This document shows positions 7,582 to 18,300 of a stretch of 64,000 bases of DNA, one piece after another (the first letter of the stretch is position 1; each line of letters begins with the position of its first letter). This DNA comes from Pseudoramibacter porci (GTDB taxonomy: Bacteria; Bacillota; Clostridia; Eubacteriales; Eubacteriaceae). The stretch is taken from contig NZ_VUMO01000008.1 of NCBI RefSeq assembly GCF_009696145.1, positions 51,147 to 115,146 of the forward strand, given 5' to 3'. The notes under the pieces were generated by a model, which was given only the letters and a program-made list of their open reading frames with translations, did no database searches and was not told the DNA's origin. The position numbers and the translations under genes were made by a program.

Positions 7582-9219
7582 GTGAACACATACAAGGCTG
7601 TGTTTTTCAGTCAATTCATGCTGACAGACGGGGCGGTGACCCTGACGCAGGAAGAAATGCGTTCGAACCGGCTTTTGAACCTGCTCTCTTTTTTGATCGT
7701 CAATCGGGGCCGGAATTTGAGCCTCAGCGAGATCAGCAGCGCCGTCTGCGGTGAAGAAGCGGAGCAGAACGGTCCGGGCGTGGTCAAAAATCTCGTCTGG
7801 CGGATGCGCAAGCTTTTGAAAACCAAATGGCCGGAGGAATCCTTCATCCTCACCTTTCGAGGGGGCTACAAGCTGAACCCCGAGCTTTCGGTGGCAACGG
7901 ATTACGAGGACATGGAGGCACTGATCCGCCAGGCCGACCAAACCGACGCGCCGGAAGCGCAGGCCGCGCTTTTGAACCGGGCCTTTGAGCAGTACACCGG
8001 GCCCTTTATGGCCGGGGATGAAAACGGCCGTTGGGCGGCGAATCTTGCGGTCTATTTGCAAAACGATTATATGGCGACGGCGAAGCGGCTGGCCGCCCTG
8101 TACGAATCCTTCGGGCAGTACGCCGACGTGGAGCGGGTGGTCCGCCGCGCGGTGGTCGAGGAGCCGCTGGACGAGACCCTCTGGTCGATTCTGATCCGCA
8201 GCTACGGCGAGGACGGCAAAATGCAAATGGCGGAAGAAACCTTCCAGCAGGTTTCGGAATCGCTGTACAAAACCCTGGGCATCGGACCGTCGGAAGAATT
8301 GACCGATGCCTACAAATCGACGCTGGAGCAGGTGGGCAGCGAGGCCGCCGGTGTGGAGGCGGTCATGCACGTCCTTCAGGAGGCGGATCAGCCCGAGGGG
8401 GCGTATTACTGCGAAATCGGCGTGTTCAAGAAAATCTACGAGCTGACCGCCAGACGGCTCAGCCGCCTCGGCTTTCCCGTACACATCGCGCTGATCAACC
8501 TGGAATTGCGGGACGGCAAGGCGAAGGGCGACGCCAACGCCGCGCTGGAGCGCGGTATGGCGCAGATGAAGGCCTGCATCGTCAGCACACTGCGGACCGG
8601 AGACGTGGCCGCGCGCTACAGCCGCACCCAATTTGTCGTGCTGCTGCCGGCCTGCCAATACGAGACCGGCGAGGTGGTGATGCACCGCATTTTCAATAAA
8701 TTTGACCGGCAAAAGGGAAGTGACAGGTACCGCCGCTGTTTTACCTTGCGGGAAGTGCTGGGGAACTCAAACGAGATAGTACTTCCCGCGTTTAATCGGA
8801 ACAGCGCCTCCGCGCTGCGGGTCTGCATTGACGATCAGCTGGCCAACGGCGAGTTCGGCGGCCACATCACCGGCGTCGCGGTGCGGACACCGGTGCATTT
8901 CGAAGGCGCCCTCACTTTTGTGCGGGCGGTGAATCAGATTTTGGACGAAGTGGGGCGGCCGAAGACCAACGCCATTTCCCGAAAGTTCGGCGGCGGACCG
9001 TGCGAAGGGGCGGCCATGGACTGGCAGTACGCGCCGACACACTACCATACGCCGGAAGCGGTCGCCCAGGATACCGGTGCGCTCAAAACCTTTGATATTC
9101 AGTTTTCGGGGCGGAACCAGAATACCTGGCAGGGAACGCTCTTTGACGATACCGGCCGGGAGGCGGCCTTTGTCAGTGAGCTCGATCTGGTGCGCCAGGT
9201 GAAAAAAATGTACGGTTGA
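7582..9219 (+). CDS. BTAD-type transcription regulator with degenerate GGDEF and C-terminal 'TWQGT' domain
   Basis: A 545-aa cytoplasmic regulator. Residues 1-100 form an OmpR/SARP-type winged helix, residues about 105-250 a bacterial transcriptional activation (BTAD) helical repeat, and residues about 274-400 resemble a GGDEF domain in which the signature has become YSRTQF, so no cyclase activity is expected. The last 45 residues (RNQNTWQGTLF near 510) are similar to the small protein encoded next. The start is a GTG at 7582 with GGAAAGGAG 8 nt upstream; longer in-frame versions overlap pilT and lack a ribosome site. Position directly behind pilT suggests it controls, or is controlled with, the pilus-like operon. 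Confidence 0.8.
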   Translation: MNTYKAVFFSQFMLTDGAVTLTQEEMRSNRLLNLLSFLIVNRGRNLSLSEISSAVCGEEAEQNGPGVVKNLVWRMRKLLKTKWPEESFILTFRGGYKLNPELSVATDYEDMEALIRQADQTDAPEAQAALLNRAFEQYTGPFMAGDENGRWAANLAVYLQNDYMATAKRLAALYESFGQYADVERVVRRAVVEEPLDETLWSILIRSYGEDGKMQMAEETFQQVSESLYKTLGIGPSEELTDAYKSTLEQVGSEAAGVEAVMHVLQEADQPEGAYYCEIGVFKKIYELTARRLSRLGFPVHIALINLELRDGKAKGDANAALERGMAQMKACIVSTLRTGDVAARYSRTQFVVLLPACQYETGEVVMHRIFNKFDRQKGSDRYRRCFTLREVLGNSNEIVLPAFNRNSASALRVCIDDQLANGEFGGHITGVAVRTPVHFEGALTFVRAVNQILDEVGRPKTNAISRKFGGGPCEGAAMDWQYAPTHYHTPEAVAQDTGALKTFDIQFSGRNQNTWQGTLFDDTGREAAFVSELDLVRQVKKMYG

Positions 9220-9292
9220 GCCGCGCGTAAGACAATCTTGAGACCAGAGAGACCTATGATAGTAATAAGTTTTAAACAACCGGGAGGAAATT

Positions 9293-9484
9293 ATGAATTC
9301 GTTCATCATTGACGTACTGGAAACCCGGAATCAGACCTGGCAGGGCACAGTGACCTGGGTAGGCAGCGACGAGACCAAGCATTTTCGCAGTGCGCTCGAG
9401 CTCGTCGAGTTGATCGACTCCGTCGTCGGGGGAGAACGGCCTGAATTCGAGAATCGCGAGCACAAGAAAACGGACGCCCAATAG
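9293..9484 (+). CDS. Small protein similar to the C-terminal domain of the upstream BTAD regulator
   Basis: A 63-aa soluble protein with a strong GGGAGG site before its ATG. Its core, RNQTWQGTVTWVGS followed by FRSALELVELIDS, matches RNQNTWQGTLF followed by FVSELDLVRQV at the end of the preceding regulator. It therefore appears to be a free-standing copy of that domain. A role as a binding partner or competitor of the regulator is inference. A strong terminator follows. Confidence 0.7.
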   Translation: MNSFIIDVLETRNQTWQGTVTWVGSDETKHFRSALELVELIDSVVGGERPEFENREHKKTDAQ

Positions 9485-9493
9485 GCGGAGTAC

Positions 9494-9541
9494 AAAAAAG
9501 AAGCAGATATGTCTGAGAAAGGCACATCTGCTTCTTTTTTT
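9494..9541. terminator. Bidirectional rho-independent terminator
   Basis: The inverted repeat AAGAAGCAGATATG...CACATCTGCTTCTT has an A run on its left and a T run on its right, so it can end transcription from the left (BTAD operon) and from the right (minus-strand operon). Confidence 0.9.
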
Positions 9542-9549
9542 GCGGCGGG

Positions 9550-10332
9550 TCAGTCGCCGATCTGCAGGCTCTCGGTGCATTTTCCCCGGCCGAGGGTCTT
9601 CACCGTGACCGTCAGCCGCCCGCTTTTTTGTGGCAGCAGGGTGTAGGTGTTCCGGCTTTCCTGCATGATGGGCACGGCCTGCCCGTCCACCGCGGCGGTG
9701 ACCGAGCGCACGGGCAGCACGGCGTTGACCGTCAGCGTGACCGCCGGCCGCCCGGTGAAGGGGCTGACACCACCGGCCCGTGTGAGCTGGCCCTTTGGAT
9801 TTACGAAGAGCAGCGGAAATATCACGAGGACGGCAGCCGCCAGGGCGATGAGCCAGCGCAGGACCGTGGATTTCTGTTTCAAATACACGTCGTAGGCGGC
9901 GATCATCTCGAGGGGCACGGTGTTTTCCGGCAGCTTCAGCCGGTCCAGCAGATCGATGAGCAGGATCTCCGACACATCCGCGCTGAGGGTCGGCCGGGGG
10001 CGTTTATCCCGGGGGGCGTCGCGGCCGCTGGTGCGGACGTAGTCTAAAATTTTCGCCTCGATGTGGCGGAGGGCGTCGGCAGCCTTGGCTGGGGTGTCGA
10101 TGCGGCCGATGGCCTGGACGAACAAGACGTAGAGCTTGGCGACGCAGTCCTGGACGAGGTAGGCGCTGCCAAGCTGGCGGTAGAAGTCGCGGTAGACCTG
10201 CTCGGCCGTCAGGGCGTAGAAGGCGGCGAAGGCGTTGCCGTCCCGGCTGCGGATGCCGTCGATCAGGCCTTGCACGTAGTCGGCGTTGGCCTTGGCCGTG
10301 AGCGCGTGAAAGGGATGAAAAGCGTTAGACAT
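9550..10332 (-). CDS. Membrane-tethered sigma-70-region-2-like protein
   Basis: A 260-aa protein of unusual build. Residues about 20-95 (RDGNAFAAFYALTAEQVYRD, then DYV near 115) look like region 2 of an ECF sigma factor, but I see no clear region 4. A membrane helix lies at about residues 160-177 (WLIALAAAVLVIFPLLFV), and residues 180-260 form a predicted extracytoplasmic beta-domain. It may be a degenerate sigma or anti-sigma-like sensor; no activity can be claimed. GCAGGAGG precedes the ATG. It overlaps the end of the upstream GGDEF-like gene by 8 nt, so the two are co-translated. Confidence 0.65.
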   Translation of the reverse strand: MSNAFHPFHALTAKANADYVQGLIDGIRSRDGNAFAAFYALTAEQVYRDFYRQLGSAYLVQDCVAKLYVLFVQAIGRIDTPAKAADALRHIEAKILDYVRTSGRDAPRDKRPRPTLSADVSEILLIDLLDRLKLPENTVPLEMIAAYDVYLKQKSTVLRWLIALAAAVLVIFPLLFVNPKGQLTRAGGVSPFTGRPAVTLTVNAVLPVRSVTAAVDGQAVPIMQESRNTYTLLPQKSGRLTVTVKTLGRGKCTESLQIGD

Positions 10333-11035
10333 GGGGAGCCGCCTCCTGCGGCGCTGCCGGGAGGGTGTGGCGCTCCTCGGCGGGGTTCAATCGGCGGTTG
10401 GCCGCCGCGAGCAGCGTCACGATATCCTGGCTTTGGGCCGAATCGTTGAAAGCTGCACCAATGGTGTAGCGGATGGGCGGATGGTCAGGCTGGCTGTTGT
10501 ACTGGGCGATTTTCTCGGCGACGCGCTTGAGAAACACGTCGACCTCTTCCCGAGTGAGGTCCTCCGAGAGGGCCGCGAAGCGGCAGCCGCCGTTGCGCGC
10601 GACGAAGAAATCGTCGAGGGCGGCCAGATTCAGCGTGATGGAAAAGCGCTTGAGGGCTTCGTTGCCGCCGGCCCGGCCGAAGGTCTGGTTGATCTCCTGA
10701 ATGTTGACGATCTCGAGGGCGATACAGGCGAAGGTCGGCGCCAGCGGCTGCCCTTCGAATTTGTCGAGGAGGGCGTCGATGCTGGTGCGGTTCGCGATTT
10801 TTGAGACCGGATCGGAGCCCAAGGTCTCGAGCATTTTCTCGTAGGCCTGCTGTTGTTCGGCGAACAGGGAAAAATCCAAAAAGATAAAGAAAAAAGAAAG
10901 GGCGAGGACCGCCCACAGGAGCAGCACTGCGCTGCGGCGGTCGCCCCCGCGGACGACGATGACGACCGCGGAGAGCGCGGCGAGGAATAGAAACAGCACG
11001 AGCTGAATGGTTTTGAAGCGATCGATTTTCTTCAT
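10325..11035 (-). CDS. Membrane protein with degenerate GGDEF domain
   Basis: A 236-aa protein with two N-terminal membrane helices (about residues 10-30 and 38-58) and a GGDEF-family domain at about residues 75-215. The signature is NGGCRF rather than GGDEF, losing the catalytic acidic pair, so it is probably not a cyclase. VNIQEINQTFG is the equivalent of the substrate-binding D-F-K-N region and is also altered. GGAGGT lies upstream of the ATG. It forms a two-gene minus-strand operon with the sigma-like protein and diverges from the signal peptidase operon. Confidence 0.75.
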   Translation of the reverse strand: MKKIDRFKTIQLVLFLFLAALSAVVIVVRGGDRRSAVLLLWAVLALSFFFIFLDFSLFAEQQQAYEKMLETLGSDPVSKIANRTSIDALLDKFEGQPLAPTFACIALEIVNIQEINQTFGRAGGNEALKRFSITLNLAALDDFFVARNGGCRFAALSEDLTREEVDVFLKRVAEKIAQYNSQPDHPPIRYTIGAAFNDSAQSQDIVTLLAAANRRLNPAEERHTLPAAPQEAAPHV

Positions 11036-11279
11036 AATGGCGGGGCACCTCCTGGGTCATAAGACAAAAAAGTCATAATCTATGAATTAATTAAGCAGAA
11101 ATTAACGAAATGAGACCCGCGTGTGACGGAGGCCCTTTATACTTAAGACAATCCAAAATTGAGAGAGCTGTCTGCCGTTTACACTCCCGGCCAAAGGGGA
11201 CAGGTCTCAAAGGCATTATAACACGATCGCGGTGAAATTTCATCTAGGGATCGGGGCCGGGCGTTTCAGGAGGCAGAAG
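11036..11279. other. Divergent intergenic region
   Basis: This 244-bp gap holds the promoters of the divergent GGDEF-like and signal peptidase operons. TATAAC at about 11215 is a possible plus-strand -10 but has no good -35. No c-di-GMP riboswitch signature and no small gene were seen. Confidence 0.4.
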
Positions 11280-11831
11280 ATGACAGAACGACTTCGCGAC
11301 TTTCGGGCATCACCCGTTGGCCCGCCGCCGGAAGCGGCATCGGGACCGGCCGCCTTCAAACACAAAGCGCTGAGCATCGCCTGCGGGGTGGCCGCCGCAG
11401 CGGCTGTACTAACCGCATTGATGGTTTTCGTATTCGGGATCTCCCGGGTACAGGGCAATTCAATGGCCCCGGCCTACCGAAACGGCGACATCGTCTGGTT
11501 CGTCCGCAGTGGCAATCATTTGCACCGCGGCACTGTCGTCGCCGTCGGGATGCCGAGCGGCGACCGCTACATCAAACGGATCGCGGCGGTGCCGGGCGAC
11601 ACGGTGGACATCCGGGACGGCCGCCTCTACGTCAATGGCGCAGCGGTGAAGGAATCCTACGCCAGAGGCCGGACCGAGAAAAATCCGAACGGTCTCATGA
11701 TCTACCCTTACACCCTGCCGGAAGGCAAGTATTTCGTTCTCGGCGACAACCGGCGGCATTCGGCCGACTCCCGAACCTTCGGACCCGTGTCCGCCGCGCA
11801 AATCCAGGGGAAAATACTCGGTAAAGAGTAA
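11280..11831 (+). CDS. lepB: Signal peptidase I (operon-specific)
   Basis: Type I signal peptidase, which removes signal peptides at the outer face of the membrane. The 183-aa protein has an N-terminal cytoplasmic tail, one membrane helix (about residues 37-55), the catalytic Ser in GNSMAP (residue 61), the general-base Lys in RYIKRI (residue 99) and the family box GDNRRHSADSR near the C-terminus. GGAGG lies 6 nt before the ATG at 11280; an in-frame start 16 codons upstream lacks a ribosome site. It heads an operon ending in a giant surface protein, which suggests a dedicated processing enzyme, as SipA is in pilus operons. Confidence 0.92.
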   Translation: MTERLRDFRASPVGPPPEAASGPAAFKHKALSIACGVAAAAAVLTALMVFVFGISRVQGNSMAPAYRNGDIVWFVRSGNHLHRGTVVAVGMPSGDRYIKRIAAVPGDTVDIRDGRLYVNGAAVKESYARGRTEKNPNGLMIYPYTLPEGKYFVLGDNRRHSADSRTFGPVSAAQIQGKILGKE

Positions 11832-11910
11832 ACGTTTAATAGATTGATTCGTAAATGGCCAATTTTACATCTCGCCATTAGATGTCACCATTATATAAGG
11901 AGGAAAACAA

Positions 11911-12126
11911 ATGATTCAGGCTTATTACACCTTTTGCCACGAGACCCTGCACATTCACATGTACACGATCCCGCTGATCGTGGCGGCAGCTCTGGCCGTG
12001 CTCTTCGGACTGCTGCACTGGCGCAAACAGAAAAAACGCCAGGAGGATTTCGAAGACGAAATGGAAGAAAAATATGGCAATTCGGAAAACGGCGCCGCGC
12101 AGAAGAGCGGACCGCTGTTCTTTTAA
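11911..12126 (+). CDS. Small single-pass membrane protein
   Basis: A 71-aa protein: about 17 residues with several His, one membrane helix (IPLIVAAALAVLFGLLHW), then a basic stop-transfer segment and a highly acidic tail (EDFEDEMEEKYG). AAGGAGG precedes the ATG. The plan matches the next gene's product. No known family. It lies between the signal peptidase and the giant surface protein, so a role in export, retention or folding of that protein is plausible but unproven. Confidence 0.75.
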   Translation: MIQAYYTFCHETLHIHMYTIPLIVAAALAVLFGLLHWRKQKKRQEDFEDEMEEKYGNSENGAAQKSGPLFF

Positions 12127-12144
12127 CCGATTGGGAGGAGCGGT

Positions 12145-12333
12145 ATGAAATTTTTAATGACTCACACCCAGGTCAATTTTGACATCTGGGCACTCTTGAC
12201 CCTCATCGTTTTGATTTGCGCCATCGTGGTCCTCATCGTGCGCAAGCTGAAGATGAAGGAGATCAAGGACGATCTGCAGGATCAGATTGACGATCAGGAC
12301 CAGCGCCGTGTCCACACGACGCAAGACGGATAG
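12145..12333 (+). CDS. Small single-pass membrane protein
   Basis: A 62-aa protein with an N-terminal segment of about 14 residues, a membrane helix (IWALLTLIVLICAIVVLIV) and a charged tail KLKMKEIKDDLQDQIDDQDQ that could form a coiled coil. GGGAGG precedes the ATG. It repeats the plan of the preceding 71-aa protein and also resembles the C-terminal end of the downstream surface protein, which likewise has a membrane helix followed by a charged helical tail. Confidence 0.75.
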   Translation: MKFLMTHTQVNFDIWALLTLIVLICAIVVLIVRKLKMKEIKDDLQDQIDDQDQRRVHTTQDG

Positions 12334-12359
12334 ATCATAAGGGAAAGGAGAACGCATTT

Positions 12360-15300
12360 ATGAAGACCTTTAAGAAGAAGAGCTACAAAAAGACGAAAAA
12401 CGTCAGAAAATGGGTCGCGCTGTTCCTCACTTTGGCCATGGTTGCGACCAGCGGCCTGATCACGACAGCGCAAAACCTTTTCGGTGCGGACGAAGACGTC
12501 TACAACGCAGCTCAGGAACAAGCGCAGACGGTTGCGGCCGACAGCGCTGCAGCGCCGAGCGCATCGACCGACAGCGCCGCAGGCAGTGCGGCGGCCCAGA
12601 GCACGGCTTCGACCTCTGAATCGGCGAGCACACCGGCCGCCTCGAGCACATCGGCTGAATCGAGCACGTCGAGCAGCGCGGCGCAAAGTGTGTCGGCCAG
12701 CGCGCCGGCGTCTTCCGATCAGACGGCGGATTCGTCCAGCCAGACGGTCGACGTGCCGTCGATCGAAGTAGACATCCCTCAGGCGGAAGAAGAAGCTGAC
12801 AAAAAACCGGCACAGTCTTTCAGCAGAACCGCGGGCAACGGCGTGACCGTTCACGTCAGCGCACCGGAAGGCGCCCTGCCGGAAAATTCCAGCATGAGCG
12901 TCTCGGCGGTTTCCACGGGCACCGCGAAAAGCATCGCGAAATCGACTGCTTCCGGTGAGGTGAAGGATGCCGTCGGCGTCAACATCACCTTCCACAATCA
13001 GGACGGCGCGGAAATTGAACCGGAAGCCAGCGTCAGCGTCTCCATGTCGCTGAGCCATCGCCTCGACGGCGACCGCTTTGCCGTGTCGCACCAGACCGAC
13101 AGCGGCAACGTCACAGCGGTTTCGGCCAGCGCCAGCGCCAGCGGCGCGAGCTTCTCCGGCAGTTCCTTCTCCATCTACGTCATCTCCGGCGTCGGCACGT
13201 CTGAAGAAAGCCCGGCGGTCGCGACGTATCAATTCCACGATTTGAGCGGCAGTGTCATCGACACTCAGAAAGTCAAGACGGGCGACACCCTGAAAAAGCC
13301 GGCCTCTCCAGAAAAGGATGGCTACAAATTTATCGGCTGGGCGAGATCAAAAGATGCGAAAACCGCGGATTTTGACGGCTTTGGTACGGTGACAGTGAGC
13401 GCGGTGGAAACCGTGAACCTGTACCCGGTCTTCAAAGAAGTGCATTACGTCTTCTTCATGGACAGCGCAGGCAGCGATGCGAAAGTTTCTACGACCAAAG
13501 AAGGCATCAACGGCGACACCATCGCGACGTCCGGCGTCAAGCTCCCGCTGAGCTCAACGGAAAGCGTCACCGGATGGTACACTGACCCAGCGCTGACCCA
13601 TCCTGTGGGCGATTCGGTGACCCTCGGCACGGAAAACATCAAGCTGTATCCAAAGATTGAAAAGGGGCATTACCTGTATTTCGACGCCAAGGGCGGTACC
13701 TACATCGAGCCGCAGTTTGTCAAGGCGGACGGCCAGACGAAGGAACCGGCCGCGCCCAAACGCGCTGGCTACACCTTCAAGGGCTGGTCAGCGAGCGAAA
13801 GCGCCCAGGTGGCGACTTACACCTTTGGCGGCGGCCTGACCGAAGACACCACGATTTACGCGGTGTGGGAAGCCAAGAAAGACACCCAGTACACGGTCAT
13901 TTACTGGTGGGAAAACGCCAATGACAGCGGGTATTCGTATCACGAGTCGACAGCTAAAAAGGGGCAGTCCGGCGCGACAGTCAGCACCAGCGCATTAGCC
14001 AAAACTTATGACGGCTTTACCCTGAACACGGACAAAACGAAAAAATCAGTGACGATCGCGGGCGACGGTTCCACCATCGTCAACATTTACTACACCCGCA
14101 ACACCTATGCCATTAAATTCTACAAAGCTGAATGGCAAGGTTATAGGTATTGGGGACATTATGAATGGCCTGAGATGACAGAGCTTAGGATCACCGCGAA
14201 GTACGGCGCCGATATTGCCGTCAAATGGCCGTCTGCCACCTCTAAGATTTGGGGGACGAAGAAAGGCGAGAATGGCCAGGGCGACGCACCTTATCAATCG
14301 GGGATCGCCACCATGCCCCTCGACGGCGGCGCATTCTATTACGTGAGCCAAAATGGAAGCTACACCATGAACCTCAACTATTACGTTGAAGGGCTTGACG
14401 GTAAGTACACCCTGGACCACACCGACAGTTTTAAAACGGATAATACGGAATGGTCAACAACAGCTGAGGATCACTACGATATTGCGGGCTTCACTTATAC
14501 GAATAATGTAAAAGATGGATCTAAATTTGAAAAGGTCACGCGTAATACTTATAAAGTTGACTTCAAGTACAGCCGCAATACCTACGACATCAATTTCATC
14601 AACGGCGACAACAAAAGGTCCGAATCCTACAAGTACGGCGCAGATATCAGCGGCGTCGATTTAAAAACAGCGCCGGAACGCCCGAGCGGCGTGCCGGAAG
14701 GCTACACCTTCGCCGGCTGGTACGACAACGAACTCGGCGCAGGGGACCCGGTCAAATTGTCCGGAACGATGCCGGCAAAGAACATCACGCTCTACGCCAA
14801 ATGGGAAGCGCCGGAAGTTTCCGGGAAAGCCTACCTCGCGATTCACGGCGGCGATTCGATCTCGCTGAAAGTTGAATACGGCGGCACGATCGACGAAGGC
14901 GCGATGCCGACAGTGGTCGACAGCGAAGGCAACGTCCTCCAGAACGGCAGCAGCCAGAAAGTCACCGTCCCCGAAGGCTACGACTGGAAGGGCTGGGCGA
15001 CGAAGTCCGGCGACAGCTACACGCTGTACAATTTCAACACCAAGGTCCATGGCGACGTCGAGCTCTACCCCTATTACGTCAGCAACGGCAAGTACCAAGT
15101 CCAATACAGCGCGGGCGACGGCAAAGGCAGCGCCAGCGACAGCAAATGGTACGCCATTGACGCCAAGGCGGATATTCAATCGGCCAAGGGCATCACGGCG
15201 CCAACCGGTAAAGTCTTCCTGTACTGGCAGTCTGAAACCGGCGACGCTTACTACCCGGGCGATAAAATCACGATCACCGAAGCCAACGCCAAGGGCGACC

Positions 15301-18300
15301 ACATCATCACCCTGACCGCGATCTATGGCGACAAAACCGCGACGACGAGCCTGACTTATTACTCCAATTATCCGGACGACGCCATGGGTACCGACGGCAG
15401 CGCCAAGGTGCAGCAGACGGCCAACGGCGGCACCAATTTGGACAACAACACGAGACTGACAGCCCTGGCCCTCGCGGGCGCTAAATTTGAAGCCCCGTTG
15501 AACTACACCTTCGACGGCTGGCAGGACGGCGACGGCAAAGACGTCGCGGCGGGCGCTGAAATCCTTGTGGACAACATCGGCGACAACAAACTTTACGCGA
15601 AGTGGAAACCGGTGCCGAAGATCAAGATCACCGTCAAGCCGGCGGATAAATCCAAGACCTACGACGGCACCGCACTGAAAGCCGACAGCTATACCATCAC
15701 CGACGGGGCTCTTGCTGACGGCGACACCCTCACCGTGACTTACAGCGGCAGCCAGACCAATGTCGGCACCGCCACCAGCCAGATCGCTTCGATTAAAGTC
15801 ACCCGCGGCAGTGTAGACGTCACCCGTCTGTACGACATCACCAAGGCCACCGGCAGTCTGACTGTTAAGGCAAAGGAAGTCACCGTCAAGGCGGACGACA
15901 AAACCAAGACCTACGGCACGGCGGACCCGTCCCTCACCGTATCAGTGAGCGGCACGATCAATGGCGACCGCATTACGCACAGCATCAGCCGTGAAGACGG
16001 CGAAGCAGTCGGCACCTACACCATCACGCCGAGCGGCGATGAAAATCAGGGCAACTACAAGGTGAAATACGAAACGGGCACCCTGACCATCACCAAGGCG
16101 GCCACCATGACCGTCACCGCGAGCGGCTACACCGGCGTCTACGACGGCGAAAGCCACGCGGCAAGCGCGAGCGCATCGGTCACCGACGGCACGACGATTT
16201 ATTACAAAGTCGACGGCGGCGAATGGACGACCGAAGCGCCGAGCATCAAGAACGTCGGCGAAAAGATCGTCTCGGTCAAGGCGGAAAATGCCAATTACGA
16301 AACCGCGACCGCGAAGGCGACGCTGAAAGTCACCCCGAAGGCGGTCGCCGTCACCGCGGACAACCAGACCAAGAATTACGGCGAGGCGGATCCTGTGCTC
16401 ACGGCCAAAGTCGAAGGCACGCTGAACGGCGACAAGGTGGATTACAAGCTCAGCCGCGAAAAAGGCGAAAAGGTCGGCACCTACGCCATTACGCCGGAAG
16501 GCGACGCCGAGCAGGGCAATTACACCGTCACCTACAAACCGGGCACCTTAACCATCGTCAAGGCGGGCACCTTGTCCGTCACGGCGACCGGCTACACGGG
16601 TGTCTACGACGGCGAAAGCCACGCAGTCAGCGCGAGCGCATCGGTCACCGACGGCACGACGATTTATTACAAAGTCGACGGCGGCGACTGGACGACCGAA
16701 GCGCCGAGCATCAAGGATGTCGGGACGAAGACCGTCTCCGTCAAGGCGGAAAATGCCAATTACGAAACGGCGGAAGCCGCCGCGACCCTCACCGTCACCA
16801 AACGGACGGTCATCATCACCTCAGGCAGCGCCGAAAAAGAATACGACGGCACCACCCTGACCAACGACACCATCACGATCACAGGCGACGGCATTGTCGG
16901 TGACGAAATCAAGAACATCCGGGCCACCGGTTCGATCACCGAGGTTGGACACAAGTTCAACAAAATTGAATACGACCTCACGAGCGAACACTACAAAGAC
17001 GGCAATTACAGCATCATCCTCAAGGCGGGGACCTTGACCGTGACGAAGAACGCGACAGCACAGATCGACGTCACCGCACACGACGCGAAGAAGGCCTACG
17101 ACGGCACTGCCCTGACTCAGAGCGGCTATTCGATCACCGGCCTGCCGGAAGGCTTTACGGCTGAAGTCACCACCAAGGGCAGCATCACAAATGTCGGCAC
17201 GGCGGACAACGCGGTCGACAAAGTCGTCATCAGAAAAGACGGCAAGGACGTGACTGACTACTTTACCCGCATTACGAAGACCAAGGGCACGCTGACCGTC
17301 ACCAAGCGGGAAGTCACCCTGACCGCTGAAAGTGCGTCCAAAGTTTACGACGGCACCGCCCTGACGAAACCAGACGTCAGCATCACGGGCAGCTTTGTAG
17401 ACGGCGAAGTGACGGGCATCAAAGCCACCGGTTCGATCACCAAGGTCGGTTCGGTCACGAACGCGATCGCTTACACGACGCAATCTGGCTTTGACGAAAA
17501 GAATTACACCGTCACCATCAATGAAGGCACGTTGAAGATCACCAAGGTTCTGGGGACGACGGCCAGCGTCAGTGTCACCGCAAACAGCCACACCTGGACT
17601 TACGACGGCAAGACCCACCGCGACGACGGCTACACCGCGGCGGGCCTCCCAGACGATTACAAAGATAAGGGATTCAGCGTCACGGCCACAGTCGAAGGCA
17701 CGATCAAGAACGCCGGCACGGCGGACAACACCGTCAAGAGCGCGGCGATCGTGTACAAAGGCGAAGACGTAACCGATCAGTTCGAAGCGCCGATCACCAA
17801 GAACAACGGCACCCTGACGGTGGCACCGAGATCCGTCACGGTTGAAAGTGCGAGCGACTCTAAAGTGTTCGACGGCAAACCGCTGACCAATTCGAAAGTG
17901 ACCATCGGCGGCGACGGATTTATAGACGGTGAAGTCAAAGTCACAGCCACCGGCAGCATCACCAAGGCCGGCTCGACCGCGAACACCATCGAATACCAGA
18001 ACCTCGGCAGCTTCAACAAAGCCAATTACAGCATCAAAGAAACCCTCGGCACTCTGACGGTGACGAAAAAAGCCAACGCCGTAACGATTACGGCGAAGAC
18101 GGCCGACAAGCCCTACGACGGCACGGCATTGACAGCCGGCTACGACTGGACTGCGCCGGAAGGCTATACCGTCACAGCTCAAACCGACGGCAGCATCACC
18201 GACACCGGCAAGACCGCGAACAAGATCGCGTCTTACCAGATTCTGGATGCGGACGGCAACGACGTCACCGATCAATTCGAAGGCGTCACCGTAAGCGACG

